Shown here: positions 55,625 through 64,000 of the stretch, piece by piece
How the letters are laid out: each line of letters starts with the position of its first letter
How positions within the stretch are numbered: the first letter of the stretch is position 1
Assembly (NCBI GenBank): GCA_015501595.1
Contig: JADNRX010000074.1
Span: 1-64,000, forward strand
Direction of reading: 5' to 3'
DNA length: 64,000 nt
Origin: Hymenopellis radicata
Lineage: Eukaryota > Basidiomycota > Agaricomycetes > Agaricales > Physalacriaceae
The notes under the pieces: model-generated
The model's input: only the letters and a program-made list of their open reading frames with translations
The model's database searches: none
Told to the model about the DNA's origin: nothing
Made by a program: the position numbers and the translations under genes

Positions 55625-57034
55625 ATGACCGGAATTTTACCTCAAGGCCGCACGTCGACACACCCGAAGCTCAGGCCGGGTAAGACGAGGACGAACACGC
55701 CGGGATGGATGTCGCTTTCGTTGCTCAAGAAGAGGGCTGCGAACGCTTTCGCTCTGGGCAGGAACATGGAGAAGTGGGACAAGCACCTGTCGCGGCGGGC
55801 TGCTCGTTTGGAGCCGTCGACGTCGCAGGACACGCAAGCTGAGCCTGATCCCCTTTCCTCTCTCGAATCTCTGTTGTCCACGGAGAACGTGCACGGGAAT
55901 CCGTCGCGCCCGCCGAGTCCCGAAGCTCGCGAAGCCGACAGCCAGCTGTCGCCGGGCTCCTTCATGAAGCGTGTCATGGATTTCTCTCCGGGCTCCTTGA
56001 AGACCTTTACATCCTTGCTGACTGGTGCTTCGAAGAGACAGACGCCAGACGAGCCGGAGTCGCCACTTTCCGCCGCGAAGAAAATGAAGCTTCGGACTAC
56101 CGACGGGGAAGTGGACAGGGAGCCAGGCGCGGTTCGCGCCGCGTCTGACATACACCCGGAATTGTTCATGCTGGCCAAGTATGGCCAGTACGTTCCCATC
56201 CACATCTTCTCGTCGAAGAACCGGAAGCTGATTTGGTCGGATGGTGACGCGATCGCGAAGAAGAAGTTGGGCGTTAGAGCCAACGAGAAGCACGTATATG
56301 TGATGGACGTCGCGTCGGAGGCCTTTGGGAAGGAGGAAGACCTTGGGGAAGCTGAATGGCGCGATGCAATTCATTTTTTCCTCGAATTCATCGCGAAGAC
56401 GGGTAACGCTGCATTTTCAGAGCGCTGGATCAACCACTTCGACTTTTTCATCCTGAAGGAGGACGTGTCGAGGAACTTCAAAGCATACCTGCGCACGGAT
56501 ATCAAGCTCAGGAAGCAATACCGGCTGCAGCCTTTCACCTTCTCTCGCGCTCTTTACACGGAGGAGGTCCGCTCAGCCAAGGACGAGATTGCGGACGAGG
56601 AGAGGGAGCGGGAAAGGGAGGCGGCTGCTCGCGAGAAGGCCCAGAGGGAGGCTGCCGAGCGTCGTCGCCTGGACTCTGCCGCCTCAGGTTCCTCGGGTTC
56701 TCGGTTTCGGGGTGGTTCCTCCTTTCGCGCGGAAAACTCGAACACGACGAGAGAGTCGACCTGCCTCATCTGTGCGAGGAAGGGCCACCGAATCCAGAAT
56801 TGCTCCTTCGGCGCCTTCGAGGACGGCAAGCCCACCTTCGCGATCCTCGCCGAGAAGGGAATGCGTCCCCGAGCCGGAGGCGCCGACTTCATCTGCATCG
56901 GCTGGAATCTCGTCGCCGCGTCCATCAAGAAGTGTACCCACTCCTCCGCCACCTCCCTCCTCCATGTCTGCTCCTTCTGTGGAAGCACCGACCATCACGC
57001 CTTCGCGTGGAGGTGCAGGAACCGACCTACCTGA
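55625..57034 (+). CDS. Gag-like zinc-knuckle protein of the Ngaro element
   Basis: A 469-residue structural, nucleic-acid-binding protein starting MTGILPQGRTSTHPKLRPGK. It has a long disordered basic/Ser-Pro N-terminus and a globular middle (ELFMLAKYGQYVPIHIFSSK, WINHFDFFILKEDVSRNFKA). A charged coiled coil (EEREREREAAAREKAQREAA) follows, then the CCHC knuckle CLICARKGHRIQNC (C-x2-C-x4-H-x4-C) and a second cysteine/histidine cluster CSFCGSTDHHAFAWRC at the C-terminus. Its stop, TGA at 57032-57034, is in the same frame as the downstream reverse-transcriptase frame, which is open from the next codon. Readthrough or reinitiation is therefore possible. Confidence 0.85.
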   Translation: MTGILPQGRTSTHPKLRPGKTRTNTPGWMSLSLLKKRAANAFALGRNMEKWDKHLSRRAARLEPSTSQDTQAEPDPLSSLESLLSTENVHGNPSRPPSPEAREADSQLSPGSFMKRVMDFSPGSLKTFTSLLTGASKRQTPDEPESPLSAAKKMKLRTTDGEVDREPGAVRAASDIHPELFMLAKYGQYVPIHIFSSKNRKLIWSDGDAIAKKKLGVRANEKHVYVMDVASEAFGKEEDLGEAEWRDAIHFFLEFIAKTGNAAFSERWINHFDFFILKEDVSRNFKAYLRTDIKLRKQYRLQPFTFSRALYTEEVRSAKDEIADEEREREREAAAREKAQREAAERRRLDSAASGSSGSRFRGGSSFRAENSNTTRESTCLICARKGHRIQNCSFGAFEDGKPTFAILAEKGMRPRAGGADFICIGWNLVAASIKKCTHSSATSLLHVCSFCGSTDHHAFAWRCRNRPT

Positions 57035-57115
57035 ACTTCCCCCACCTTCACATCTGCTGATCCCGAAGTCCTTAATCGCATAGTTACGCCTTACAACGCA
57101 GACGCCTTTGAACAA

Positions 57116-58857
57116 ATGCTCCTTGAAACGAATCTTACTTCTTCGCATCCTGATCTCGTCCACAAACTTCGCAACGGCTTTCCCATGGGCGATTTCCCTC
57201 CTCTTACCGAAACAGTTATATTCCCGAATTATGCAACGACTCCTGAACATACTGCTCTTATCGACTCTTACTTGGATGACGAGGTGGCGGCGGGCCGGAT
57301 GTCGGGCCCGTATACGCGCGAGGAGGTGGAGGCGATCCTTGGTCCCTTTCAATGTTCTCCCATGTCGGTGAACGAGGACCAGGAGAAGCCGAGGGTGGTC
57401 CGGAACTTGTCGAAGCGGGACAAGGACCATCCAGCCACGAATGACTACATCGACACGAAGAACTTTCCTACTCGCTTTGGCTCTGCGACCGAGGTAGCGG
57501 ACATTGTAAGTCTCGCGCCTCGCCTTACCCTTCTTACTCTTTCTTTCTTACCCTTCCGGGTCTTACCTCTTACTCTTACTCTTTCCCTTACTCTTACCCC
57601 TCTTACCCTTACCCTTACTTGCTCTTTCTTACTCGTCTTGCATGACGCTTACATCTCTTACCAGATTGCGACCGCGCCTCCGGGAACTCAAGCCATGACT
57701 CTTGACATTGCTAAATTCCACCGTACTTGCCCCATCCTTCCCGCGCACAAACCTTACTTCGTCGTGCAAGGTTCGAGGGGCTTCTACATCGAACATTGTT
57801 GCCCCTTCGGATGCCGCTCTTCAGAAAGCAACGCAGGCTCTATCGCGAATGCTACTATGGATATTTGGGCAGTGAAGAAGGTGGAGCCGGGCGTCAAGTG
57901 GGTTGACGACCTGGCGATATTCCGTCGCGCGCTTGGCTTGGACGCGGACGGGAATTTCTTATACCCTTATACTATGGAGTCGGCGAAGGCGTTGCTCGAC
58001 TCGCTCTGCATACCCTGGCACAAGGACAAGTGGACGGACTTCGCCTTCATCTTCGCATACATTGGATTCCTCTGGGATCTTCAGTCGTCGACGGTCCGCC
58101 TTCCCGAGGAGAAGAGATTGAAGTACCTGCGCAGGGTGGAATCCTTTGTCGACTCGTTCACCTTCGCACGTGCGCCGCTCAGCGCGGTCCTTACCCTTCA
58201 AGGCACTCTTGTACATATTTGCTTTGTCTACCCCGAAGGACGCTCCCGTCTCCCTCGTCTCTTCAAATTTTCCTCCTCCTTCGACCCATCTCACTCCGGC
58301 GCTAGGCGCCACACTTCACCATCGCTTATTAGTGATCTGAAGTGGTGGGAACGGGAATTAGCCAAACCCGACGTCTTCCGCTCCCTTTCTCCCGCTCCGC
58401 CCCGCGTTGATCTTGACATCTCTGTCGATGCATCAACAGAGTGGGGTATTGGCATCATCATCAACGGACGTTGGGACGCGTGGATCATCACGTCCTTCAA
58501 TCGCCCCCGAGATCATCATATCGGCTGGCTTGAGACTCTCGCAGTTGAGCTGCTACTGTACATTCTAGAGGCATGGACTTCGGGAACGCCTCTATCCTCG
58601 TCAATTCGGACAACCAAGGCGTGATCGGAGCCTTCGGTAAAGGTCGCAGTCCCAACCTTGCTATCAACAACTCCATCCAGCGCAGCCAGGCACTCCTTCA
58701 CGCTCGTAACATCCACCTTTCCCTTTCCTATGTTGAATCAGCCAAGAACCTGGCAGATCCCATCTCACGCGGAGATGTGGGCCGTCCAGAGCTCCGCTTG
58801 GACTCTCCTTTTGTGCTCCCAGAGGAGCTTCAACCTTTCATTGCCCGTTATGTTTAG
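57116..58857 (+). CDS. Reverse transcriptase-RNase H of the Ngaro element (frameshifted)
   Basis: The frame follows the gag stop directly, with the first ATG at 57116 (MLLETNLTSSHPDLVHKLRN). RT landmarks: CSPMSVNEDQEKPRVVRNLS, TQAMTLDIAKFHRTCPILPA, IEHCCPFGCRSSESNAGSIA and the catalytic KWVDDLAIFR (57890s). A 159-base GTAAGT...CCAG segment (57506-57664) splits ATEVADI from IATAPPG. It is open in frame but looks like an intron. RNase H: ISVDASTEWGIGIIINGRWD and WLETLAVELLLYILEA, then a shift at about 58570 to NASILVNSDNQGVIGAFGKG and LSYVESAKNLADPISRGDVG, stop TAG 58855-58857. The shift looks like a loss of about seven bases after CTAGAGGC and lies between the catalytic Glu and Asp. Product likely truncated. 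Confidence 0.85.
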
Positions 58858-60255
58858 GTGGGACTTACCTACTCTTACTGCTTCTAATTACTTACTCGCG
58901 ATCTTACAGATTTCATCGTTCTTCAGCGTCGCACAGTGCGTCCGCGCCTGGGGGTAGGGAGCAGGAAGCATCAACTTCCTCCGCTCCTCCGCGTCTACCC
59001 GCCAGCAAAAAGAAAATTCGCAAACCTAAGGCTGGTTGCGAAATTGCTCCGTCTGAATTTCGTCCCTCGGTCTCCGCTGGAGATCGCGCATTCTGCTGGA
59101 CCTCTCCATATTCTCTCGCTTTCGATAATACTCTCTTCGCGGAACACCCGTCAGACGCCGCCGCCGTCCTAGATCTCGCTCGCAATGCTTTAGAAGAATC
59201 AACTCGGATCACTTACGGAGCTGGGATCCTTCGATTTCATCAATTCTGTGACGCGCGTGAGATTCCTGAATCTGCGCGCATGCCAGCTTCTTCCCTTTTA
59301 CTTGCTGTAAGCACTCTCTTACTGTCAATTACTCAATGATTGCTCATGACTTGCAGGCTTTCGTAGGGTGGGCGCACTCTGAACGCGCGGCTCCTGGAGA
59401 CCTCATCGGTGACTGGCTCACCGGCATCCACGCGTGGCATTCTGTCAACAATGCAGAGTGGCACGGTGGTGACAAATTCATCTCCCTCATCAAGACTGCA
59501 GCATCTAAATCAATTCCACGCTCTCCTCGCCCTCAACGCCGCCCAGTCACCATAGATCATCTTATCGCCTTGGAATCTGATCTATCCATGTCCAACACTT
59601 TCGATGCGGCTGTCTTCGCCCTAGCTCTCTGTGCCTTTTGGGGATGCTGCAGACTCGGCGAACTCACCATTCCATCCCGCAACGCATTCAGCGCCCGTCT
59701 CCATGTATCTCGTTCAGCGGCGATCACCTACCGCTCTCACGCAGGAGGTCTGGAGTCGGCACATGTCCATATCCCGTGGGCGAAGATGGAACGCCAATCA
59801 GGCGCCGACCTCACGTTTACCTCCCGTTCTTCCTCTGCCCGGTGAAAGCGTTGCGCCATCACCTCTCTCTCAATGCCGAAGTGCCCAAGGAGGCGCCTCT
59901 CTTCGCGTTTCTGACAGCGGATGGTTCCTGGACTCCCATGACCAAGGAATGGTTCCTGGGCCGGTGCAGACAGGTATGGAGTGCACGCGACATGGACTAC
60001 ATCCACGGTCATGGCTTCAGACCGGGTGGAGCGACGGAACTGTTATTAGGAGGTGTTCCTCCGGAGACTGTTGCCAAGGTTGGACGATGGAAATCCCTGG
60101 CATTTCTTATTTACTGGCGCAAACTTGAGGACCTCATTCCCCTTATGATATCTCGCACGTATGACTCGGACCGCATTACGGAAATTAATCAAAAATTAGA
60201 GGACTTTCGCAAAGCTCATAAAATTCCCAAGAAGATTTGTATCTCGCGTAGTTAG
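58850..60255 (+). CDS. Tyrosine recombinase of the Ngaro element (frameshifted)
   Basis: This enzyme would insert the circular DNA copy. The ATG at 58850 overlaps the RT stop by eight bases (ATGTTTAG). A 52-base intron (58858-58909) gives MFRFHRSSASHSASAPGG, and a second (59307-59356) joins PASSLLLA to AFVGWAHSERAAPGDLIGDW. Conserved parts: FALALCAFWGCCRLGELT (first catalytic Arg), YIHGHGFRPGGATELLLGGV (H-x-x-R) and VGRWKSLAFLIYWR (H/W position and nucleophile Tyr). The frame shifts by one at about 59825-59840, between DLTFTSR and FFLCPVKALRHHLSLNAEVP, separating the first Arg from the rest of the active site. It ends KAHKIPKKICISRS at 60253-60255. Confidence 0.85.
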
Positions 60256-60387
60256 CTTACCATCGCACCTTACTGTTACAATACACTGTTTACTCTGGCT
60301 TACTTCTGAGGGATGTCCGTAGTGTCATCTTGGGTTTGGGGGTTGGATGCCACACTCATCCACCGGTTGGGAGCTGACACTCCGGGG

Positions 60388-60655
60388 TGGTTGGTTGGAC
60401 CAGTGTGGATCCTTCAGCCTGCACCAGAGTTCTCCGCTTGCTGCCCTCTCCATCGGGTCAACATTGCAGTCTGGATTTCCGGCACGTGACCGTCCGGTTT
60501 TCCTTTCCCCCTTCCGCGGACTGCACTGTTCCTGACCCCGTCAACGCAAGCGGGACCTCTCCCCCAAACCCACAAGATACATATCGCATCTTGTGCTCTC
60601 TTCTTCTTCCTCTCTCTTTCTCTTTCGGACACCTCAGTCGTATGACTTAGCTTGG
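60388..60655 (+). repeat. Split direct repeat B1
   Basis: 268 bases from TGGTTGGTTGGACCAGTGTG to GACTTAGCTTGG, identical as far as I can read to B2. It contains a long CTTCTTCCTCTCTCTTTCTC tract. Confidence 0.85.
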
Positions 60656-60862
60656 TGGACCGCTCGTTCAAGGAGCGAGGAACGAGCTCCTGAGAAACGC
60701 GCGCAGGGCCAAGCTAAGGAAGGAGCTTGTCCACTTTGGTAGCATACATGTCCGTATATAGTAATACCACGTTTGTCCTTCCCCAAACGTTCGCGTCTGC
60801 TTCTCTCTCTTCCCCAATCTCCCATCCTCGCTCTACCAGCCTCGTCGGTCGCATTTTTCGCA
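60655..60862 (+). repeat. Split direct repeat A2
   Basis: 208-base copy of A1 placed directly after B1 (B1 ends and A2 starts in the shared G of CTTGGTGGACC). Confidence 0.85.
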
Positions 60863-60886
60863 CCCACCCGCCTACTCCCTATGTGT

Positions 60887-61154
60887 TGGTTGGTTGGACC
60901 AGTGTGGATCCTTCAGCCTGCACCAGAGTTCTCCGCTTGCTGCCCTCTCCATCGGGTCAACATTGCAGTCTGGATTTCCGGCACGTGACCGTCCGGTTTT
61001 CCTTTCCCCCTTCCGCGGACTGCACTGTTCCTGACCCCGTCAACGCAAGCGGGACCTCTCCCCCAAACCCACAAGATACATATCGCATCTTGTGCTCTCT
61101 TCTTCTTCCTCTCTCTTTCTCTTTCGGACACCTCAGTCGTATGACTTAGCTTGG
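60887..61154 (+). repeat. Split direct repeat B2 (right terminus)
   Basis: 268-base copy of B1; the element ends at GACTTAGCTTGG. Between A2 and B2 lie 24 unique bases. Confidence 0.85.
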
Positions 61155-61352
61155 CCACTGGACAGCTAAAGCACTCATTGACGCGTGTGATAAGCGCGCA
61201 TGCCTGTGCCGGACTGCCGGAGCCTCGGGAGTAAATTTTATCTTATCTGATTAGCCTGTAATCGAAAATCTTTCAACAGCCTCATTCCTTTAAATTTCCC
61301 TCCATGACTCACGGTTGCCCATCTCTTTCCCCCTTCCCTTTCTACCATAGCT

Positions 61353-63287
61353 ATGCTCTCTCTAGCGTCGACCTCCCACAGGGTGGCCACCTCTGTCCAG
61401 TGTCAGCGAGGACAGGCCTTCAAGGCATTCTATGCGGTGAGGATTCAGATTAATCGTTCATGACCGTGCTCGATCTAACATGCGCTTTGCAGACGATTCG
61501 CAGTCTGAGGCAGCAGCCCGTCTCCGATGGTAACGACACAACCCCTGCCGACAATGCAAGCCTCTCCCATCTGTTGTGTCTCTGAAAAAAAAAATTAAAT
61601 CTGTGTTTAACAGGATTTCATTCTGTCAATACTACGAGCCAATCCATCTGTTCGGGATGCGCGCGGTTATCTAGCGTCTTTTGGTCCCCGCCCTCAAAAA
61701 TCCAAGGCCGAAGTACAGCAAATGCCTGGCCTGACTCTTCCCTTGGCCCCGACATACAGCAGAAGGAGACTAGTGTGGAGCCCGTCGCAGAAACCAAAAC
61801 CACCCCAATTATAGATGCGATCCTCGACCCCGTCGTCCGTCGAACGGCTCTCGTCAAGGTCCAAGCGCCTTTCACCGATGTCCAGCTCGAGAGTATAGCT
61901 CGCGGAATGGCCTACCTAGAGAAACTCGGGCTTGTCAGCGTCATGGTCGTCGAAGTCGACAATGTCCGCGATACACAAGAGGATCGCACTGCTGTTATCG
62001 AAGAGGTCATGCGCGTCGTTTCGTCCTTGGAGCGACAAGGTTCCCGTGCACGCCCTGTGCTGGGTGCTGTAGCCAGGCTCGGCCCTGGACCGCATGAGTC
62101 TGAAGATAAACACGACTTTCCTCCTCCAGAGGCTCACACCATTCCCTCTGATCTTACGCCAATCCGTTCTGCGCTCCGCGCGGGCGAGATTCCTGTCATT
62201 CCCCCATTTGCTCTTGACTCGTTCTGCCGATCTGTTCGCGTCGACGCGAATGACGTGATCGCGGCGCTCGCGCGCGGTATGGCGGAGGCTGCTGTGCAGG
62301 ATGCCGCTGCGGGTAACCACCACGACGTGGATCTCATGCCCTCCGTCTCATGGTCATCAATCGGGAAGGCGGTATTCCATCTTACGCACGTTCAGGACTC
62401 CCCCATCTTCTCGTGAACATGTCGTCAGAATACGAACACATCACAGACACCTTCCGCGGCACTTGGCGACACTCGCATCCCACGGCGCTCGCGAATCTGT
62501 CCTTGGCACGAAAATGTCTGGCGTACATGCCCCCCTCGTCATCTGCTGTCATGGTTTCCCACCGCTCCCCCAGTTCTCTCATTGCCAACCTCATCACGAA
62601 CAAACCTGCCGTCAGCTCCAGTCTGCCCCACGCCCTCCTACAAGGAAATCGGAAACTCACACCTCACACTCCCACGCTGCTGCGACGAGGGCTTCCTATC
62701 CGTGTCGTTCGCTCGGTAGCAGAGATTGATCAAGCGAAGATGACCCACCTGCTCGAGAAATCATTCGTCCGCACTCTTGATGAGCGCAAATTCTACGGGC
62801 GCTTAGAGAAGACACTGGACTTTGTGATCATCGCGGGAGACTACGCCGGGGCCGCGATAGTGACGAACGAGCCGTCACCGCAGGCGCCGAACCCCATTTC
62901 GTACCTCGACAAGTTCGCGGTGCTTCCCAGCCATCAGGGGATGGGACGGTTGATTTCCTGTGGGTGGCGCTGCACGACGAGACGTACGGATTGGGGCATC
63001 CGTTCTCTGTCAACCCGAATGGGGGCAAGGGAGGCCAAGGTGAGGGACGCGATCTCGTGTGGCGGAGTCGTGCGAACAACCCAGTGAACAAGTGGTATTT
63101 CGAGCGGAGCTCCGGCCACGTCCGGATGGGCTCGTGGGCGTTGTTCTGGTGCGATGCGGAGAAGCATCTGAAAATCGAGCAGAGTAGGCGTGGGATGGCT
63201 GGCTTATCGTACGTCGAGGATTGGGAGAAGGGACGACTTGCCTATTGGGCGGATGTTGTTGAAAAAATACCGTCTACGTGGAAATGA
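61353..63287 (+). CDS. ARG2: N-acetylglutamate synthase, mitochondrial (frame broken three times)
   Basis: NAGS makes N-acetylglutamate from glutamate and acetyl-CoA, the first step of arginine synthesis. ATG 61353 gives [20 protein letters not shown], a plausible mitochondrial presequence (Arg/Ser-rich, no acids). An intron follows, then a GC-AG intron (GCAAGC...AACAG) leading to [20 protein letters not shown]. The amino-acid-kinase-like part includes [20 protein letters not shown] and [20 protein letters not shown]. The GNAT part includes [56 protein letters not shown] and [20 protein letters not shown]. It ends [10 protein letters not shown] at 63287. The frame is lost near 61706 (probably AAAAA), at 62339-62341 (CCC) and at 62937-62940 (GGGG), one base short each time. 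Sequencing error is the simplest reading. Confidence 0.85.
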
Positions 63288-63419
63288 CCGGTGACTTTGC
63301 ATTGCTCTTACGATCAGAAGAAGTTTGTTGTTAACAAATGGTTTTTATTGTACATTACAACGGAGACAAGGATATTATGTAGGTATCGCGCGGTGTTGGG
63401 TGGATGGAAAAATAGAGTT

Positions 63420-64000
63420 TTATTTACGTGGGCGTCCGGGCTTTCTCTTTGGAGGAGGGGAATTGGTGGCTGATTTACGTGGGCGTCCTGGCTTTCTCTT
63501 TGGAGGAGGAGAAGAACTGGAATTGGTGGTTGCAGATGGCTCTTTCGGATGCCTTACAGCCTTGAGAACGCCTACGCGTTTCCAAGGCACATACTTTCCC
63601 CTGTCATCCACAATTGACTTCTTCAATTTATTGATTCCGGCTGTGACGATATCCTTGAAGCCATTGCAGGTCCAATGATCGATGTTGCGAATGAGAAAAT
63701 GCACCTGCAGGATGTGCCCTGGATCATCCAGTCTCCATTCGTGGAATACGCTGGTAGTAGTACGCTCGCGGTCGTCTTCACCGGTACTCGGTCCGGGGTA
63801 TGGTGCTGAGAAGATCCTGAGAGTCTGGGAAATTGCATTAGAACTGAACACGAACTAGGACACAGTGCACACCTGTGACTCATCCTCGGGGCTAATCTTC
63901 CACCAGTCCACATGAGCTCGGACGGTACCGTCTGCCCACACAAGGCCAAAAACAGGGAGGTCTATTCCCAGGGAATGGAGGTGGCGAAGGGCGGCCGCAA
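63420..64000 (-). CDS. Hypothetical protein with two C-terminal AT-hooks (partial)
   Basis: Partial gene, 5' end outside the window. The visible upstream exon reads AALRHLHSLGIDLPVFGLVW then ADGTVRAHVDWWKISPEDES. A 50-base intron (about 63827-63875) joins it to TLRIFSAPYPGPSTGEDDRE, EWRLDDPGHILQVHFLIRNI and DHWTCNGFKDIVTAGINKLK. It ends with two AT-hooks, each PPPKRKPGRPRK, separated by SATNS; stop 63420-63422. AT-hooks bind the minor groove of AT-rich DNA, so a nuclear role is likely. The N-terminal region is unrecognised by me. It is convergent with ARG2, with 132 bases between stops. Confidence 0.7.

Larger units (their letters stand above)
55359..61154 (+). mobile_element. Ngaro-like (DIRS-order) tyrosine-recombinase retrotransposon, 5.8 kb
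   Basis: Termini are split direct repeats in the order A1 (55359-55566), coding region, B1 (60388-60655), A2 (60655-60862), B2 (60887-61154). This layout, with reverse transcriptase, RNase H and tyrosine recombinase but no aspartic protease or DDE integrase, defines Ngaro-type elements, which integrate through circular intermediates. B1 and B2 appear identical over 268 bases, and A1 and A2 differ at about one base (GGAGCTGGTCC versus GGAGCTTGTCC). Insertion is therefore recent, although RNase H and recombinase frames each carry a shift. Confidence 0.9.

Noticed and set aside
57506..57664. CTTACC repeats as interstitial telomere sequence
   Set aside because: Fungal telomere repeats are TTAGGG/CCCTAA; the motif here is CTTACY with irregular spacing.
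1..64000. CRISPR arrays, bacterial operons, rRNA genes
   Set aside because: None present; the gene structure is plainly fungal with spliceosomal introns.

Overview
The window is nuclear DNA of a mushroom-forming basidiomycete (Agaricomycetes). Coding sequences are cut by many 45-65 base introns with GTRNGT donors, the families are typical of that group (Zn2Cys6 regulators, F-box proteins, a UBE2O-like E2, a Ngaro-type retrotransposon), and gene order is mixed-strand with short spacers.

Layout. 1-2.6 kb: gene-free, with a MITE-like element. 2.6-18.4 kb: an ordinary gene region with an MFS transporter (+), a TB2/DP1/HVA22 (REEP/Yop1) ER membrane protein (-), a Zn2Cys6 transcription factor (+), a stop-interrupted hypothetical gene (-), a degenerate STE-type protein kinase (+) and the exocyst subunit SEC3 (-). 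17.6-44.0 kb: a tandem segmental duplication. The ~11.5 kb unit starts inside SEC3 and carries the SEC3 5' end, an unrecognised two-exon gene (here 'gene X'), a poorly resolved minus-strand gene ('gene A'), a long decayed stretch, a small gene ('gene B') and a GC-rich minisatellite. There are two full units and a partial third. Variants show the middle gene X is a hybrid: its 5' half matches copy 3 and its 3' half matches copy 1, the footprint of unequal crossing-over. Only the left copy of SEC3 is full length; the other two are N-terminal fragments.

44-55 kb: a decayed GMC-oxidoreductase fragment (-), an unrecognised coiled-coil protein (+), a UBE2O-like ubiquitin-conjugating enzyme (-), an F-box protein (+) and a transketolase pseudogene (-) lying between inverted repeats. 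55.36-61.15 kb: a tyrosine-recombinase (Ngaro/DIRS-order) retrotransposon with textbook split direct repeats (A1-ORFs-B1-A2-B2), a gag-like zinc-knuckle protein, RT/RNase H and a tyrosine recombinase. 61.35-63.29 kb: N-acetylglutamate synthase (ARG2), whose frame is broken at three places, two clearly and one plausibly in homopolymers. 63.4-64 kb: the 3' end of a gene for a protein with two C-terminal AT-hooks.

The single-copy genes are housekeeping and unrelated in pathway; I see no gene cluster. The strongest material is the duplication with its recombinant middle copy, the YR retrotransposon, the degenerate kinase and the TIR-flanked transketolase fragment. Many copy-to-copy differences and all ARG2 breaks look like one-base homopolymer errors, so consensus quality should be checked before any frameshift is believed.
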